Positions 63,249 to 64,000 of a DNA stretch of 64,000 bases are shown one piece after another. Numbering within the stretch: the first letter of the stretch is position 1; the number at the start of each line of letters is the position of its first letter. Source of the DNA: Clostridioides difficile ATCC 9689 = DSM 1296 (GTDB taxonomy: Bacteria > Bacillota > Clostridia > Peptostreptococcales > Peptostreptococcaceae); contig NZ_CP011968.1 in the NCBI RefSeq assembly GCF_001077535.1, forward strand, positions 558,001-622,000. Reading direction: 5' to 3'. A model generated the notes under the pieces. It searched no databases. It saw only the letters and a list, made by a program, of their open reading frames with translations, and was not told the origin of the DNA. The translations under genes and the position numbers were made by a program.

Positions 63249-64000
63249 ATGGATGTAATAAATTTAATAGATGAGTTGGATGAAATTGTATATGTTTCTT
63301 CTTTAGATACATATGAACTTTTATATATTAATGAAATTGGGAAAAAGGCAATGGGACTTAATGATATATCCCATTTAAAATGTTATAAAGCATTACAGGG
63401 GAAAGATTCTCCCTGCGAATTTTGTACAAACTCTATTTTAAAAGAAGATGAATATTACATATGGGAAAATACGAATACTCGAACAAATAGACATTTTATA
63501 TTAAAGGACAAGTTAATTAAATGGGAGGGCAAACATGCACGATTAGAAATAGCTCTTGATATTACAGAAAAGGAAGATATAAGTAAGTCAATAGCAGAAA
63601 AATTAGAGATAAAGGAGTTATTAGTTGGATGTATTAAACATCTTATAACAGAATCTAATTTTTCTGATGCTGTAAATCTTGTATTAACCAATATTGGTAA
63701 ATTTCATAAAGCTGATAGAGCATATGTTTTTGAAGTATCAGAAGATAGAACAAAAGTAACTAATACATATGAATGGTGCAATGAAGGTGTTGATGAACAA
63801 AAACAGGCACTAACAAATCTTGATATTAATGAATTAAAGAATTGGTTTTTATTATTCGAACAAAAAGGTTTTGTAATAATTGATGATATAGAAAATATAA
63901 AAGAAGAACAGCCAATAGAATATGAAATTTTAAAACCTCAAAAAATTGAAAGTTTAATGACATCTTCACTAAAACAAGATGATAAAGTAGTAGGGTTTAT
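63249..64000 (+). CDS. PAS/GAF signalling protein, N-terminal part (3' end outside window)
   Basis: ATG 63249, with AAAGGAGAT about ten bases upstream, opens a frame that runs to the window edge (about 250 codons). An N-terminal PAS-like sensor contains the cysteine-bearing loop CYKALQGKDSPCEFC (about residues 49-63) and is followed by the PAS end LEIALDITEKEDIS and a GAF domain (about 125 onward, DAVNLVLTNIGKFHKADRAYVFEV). In C. difficile such N-termini often precede GGDEF/EAL domains, so a c-di-GMP enzyme is likely, but the output domain is not in view. Confidence 0.8.
   Translation, partial: MDVINLIDELDEIVYVSSLDTYELLYINEIGKKAMGLNDISHLKCYKALQGKDSPCEFCTNSILKEDEYYIWENTNTRTNRHFILKDKLIKWEGKHARLEIALDITEKEDISKSIAEKLEIKELLVGCIKHLITESNFSDAVNLVLTNIGKFHKADRAYVFEVSEDRTKVTNTYEWCNEGVDEQKQALTNLDINELKNWFLLFEQKGFVIIDDIENIKEEQPIEYEILKPQKIESLMTSSLKQDDKVVGF

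Overview
The window is very probably chromosomal DNA of Clostridioides difficile. It is strongly AT-rich, has low-GC Firmicute codon use and strong AGGAGG-type ribosome binding sites, and carries genes I recognise from that species: the phase-variable cell wall protein CwpV with its invertible switch, the CDD-type class D beta-lactamase, and the BlaI/BlaR1 pair. An uninterrupted Fic gene stands where I recall Tn5397 being inserted in strain 630, so this is probably a different strain. No rRNA, tRNA, complete insertion sequence, CRISPR array or prophage is visible.

Left part (1-26 kb): the 3' end of a HelD/UvrD-like helicase; the CDD beta-lactamase with an operator-rich promoter and a small, apparently frameshifted membrane ORF in front; an FtsX-type ABC exporter facing a two-component system; a TetR gene divergent from a metallo-beta-lactamase-fold hydrolase; a sugar cluster (two RpiR regulators, a HAD phosphatase, a GH13 glucosidase and a PTS EIIBCA); a TetR-CAT operon; a MecA-like low-affinity-type PBP; the blaI-blaR1 operon; and a flavoprotein-MarR-EFR1 redox cluster. 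The beta-lactamase, the PBP and blaI share similar operator sequences and probably form one BlaI regulon.

Middle part (26-46 kb): a LanFEG/CprABC-like antimicrobial peptide exporter with its two-component system; a second FtsX-type ABC exporter with its own two-component system and a CDP-alcohol phosphatidyltransferase in between; the remains of a second EFR1-type redox locus; a nitrilase-family amidase; a guanidine-I riboswitch driving a Gdx/SugE exporter; purC; and a sigma-54-driven mannose-class PTS operon with a polyol dehydrogenase. The likely activator of that operon (a LevR-type protein) lies about 8 kb away.

Right part (46-64 kb): Fic protein and a small membrane ORF; the cwpV switch, read here as being in the ON orientation, followed by cwpV with six ~120-residue repeats; a D,D-carboxypeptidase; the LevR-like regulator; a split ThrE-type exporter; a nucleoside-recognition (Gate) membrane protein; a KdpD/KdpE-like pair without kdpFABC; and the start of a PAS/GAF signalling protein running off the edge.

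The main observations beyond ordinary annotation are: a ~165-bp non-coding element present twice in opposite orientation 31 kb apart, whose only internal differences lengthen a hairpin by one compensated base pair and whose loop is C-rich like an anti-Shine-Dalgarno small RNA; the shared BlaI-type operators on a MecA-like PBP; and the readable ON/OFF terminator logic of the cwpV switch.
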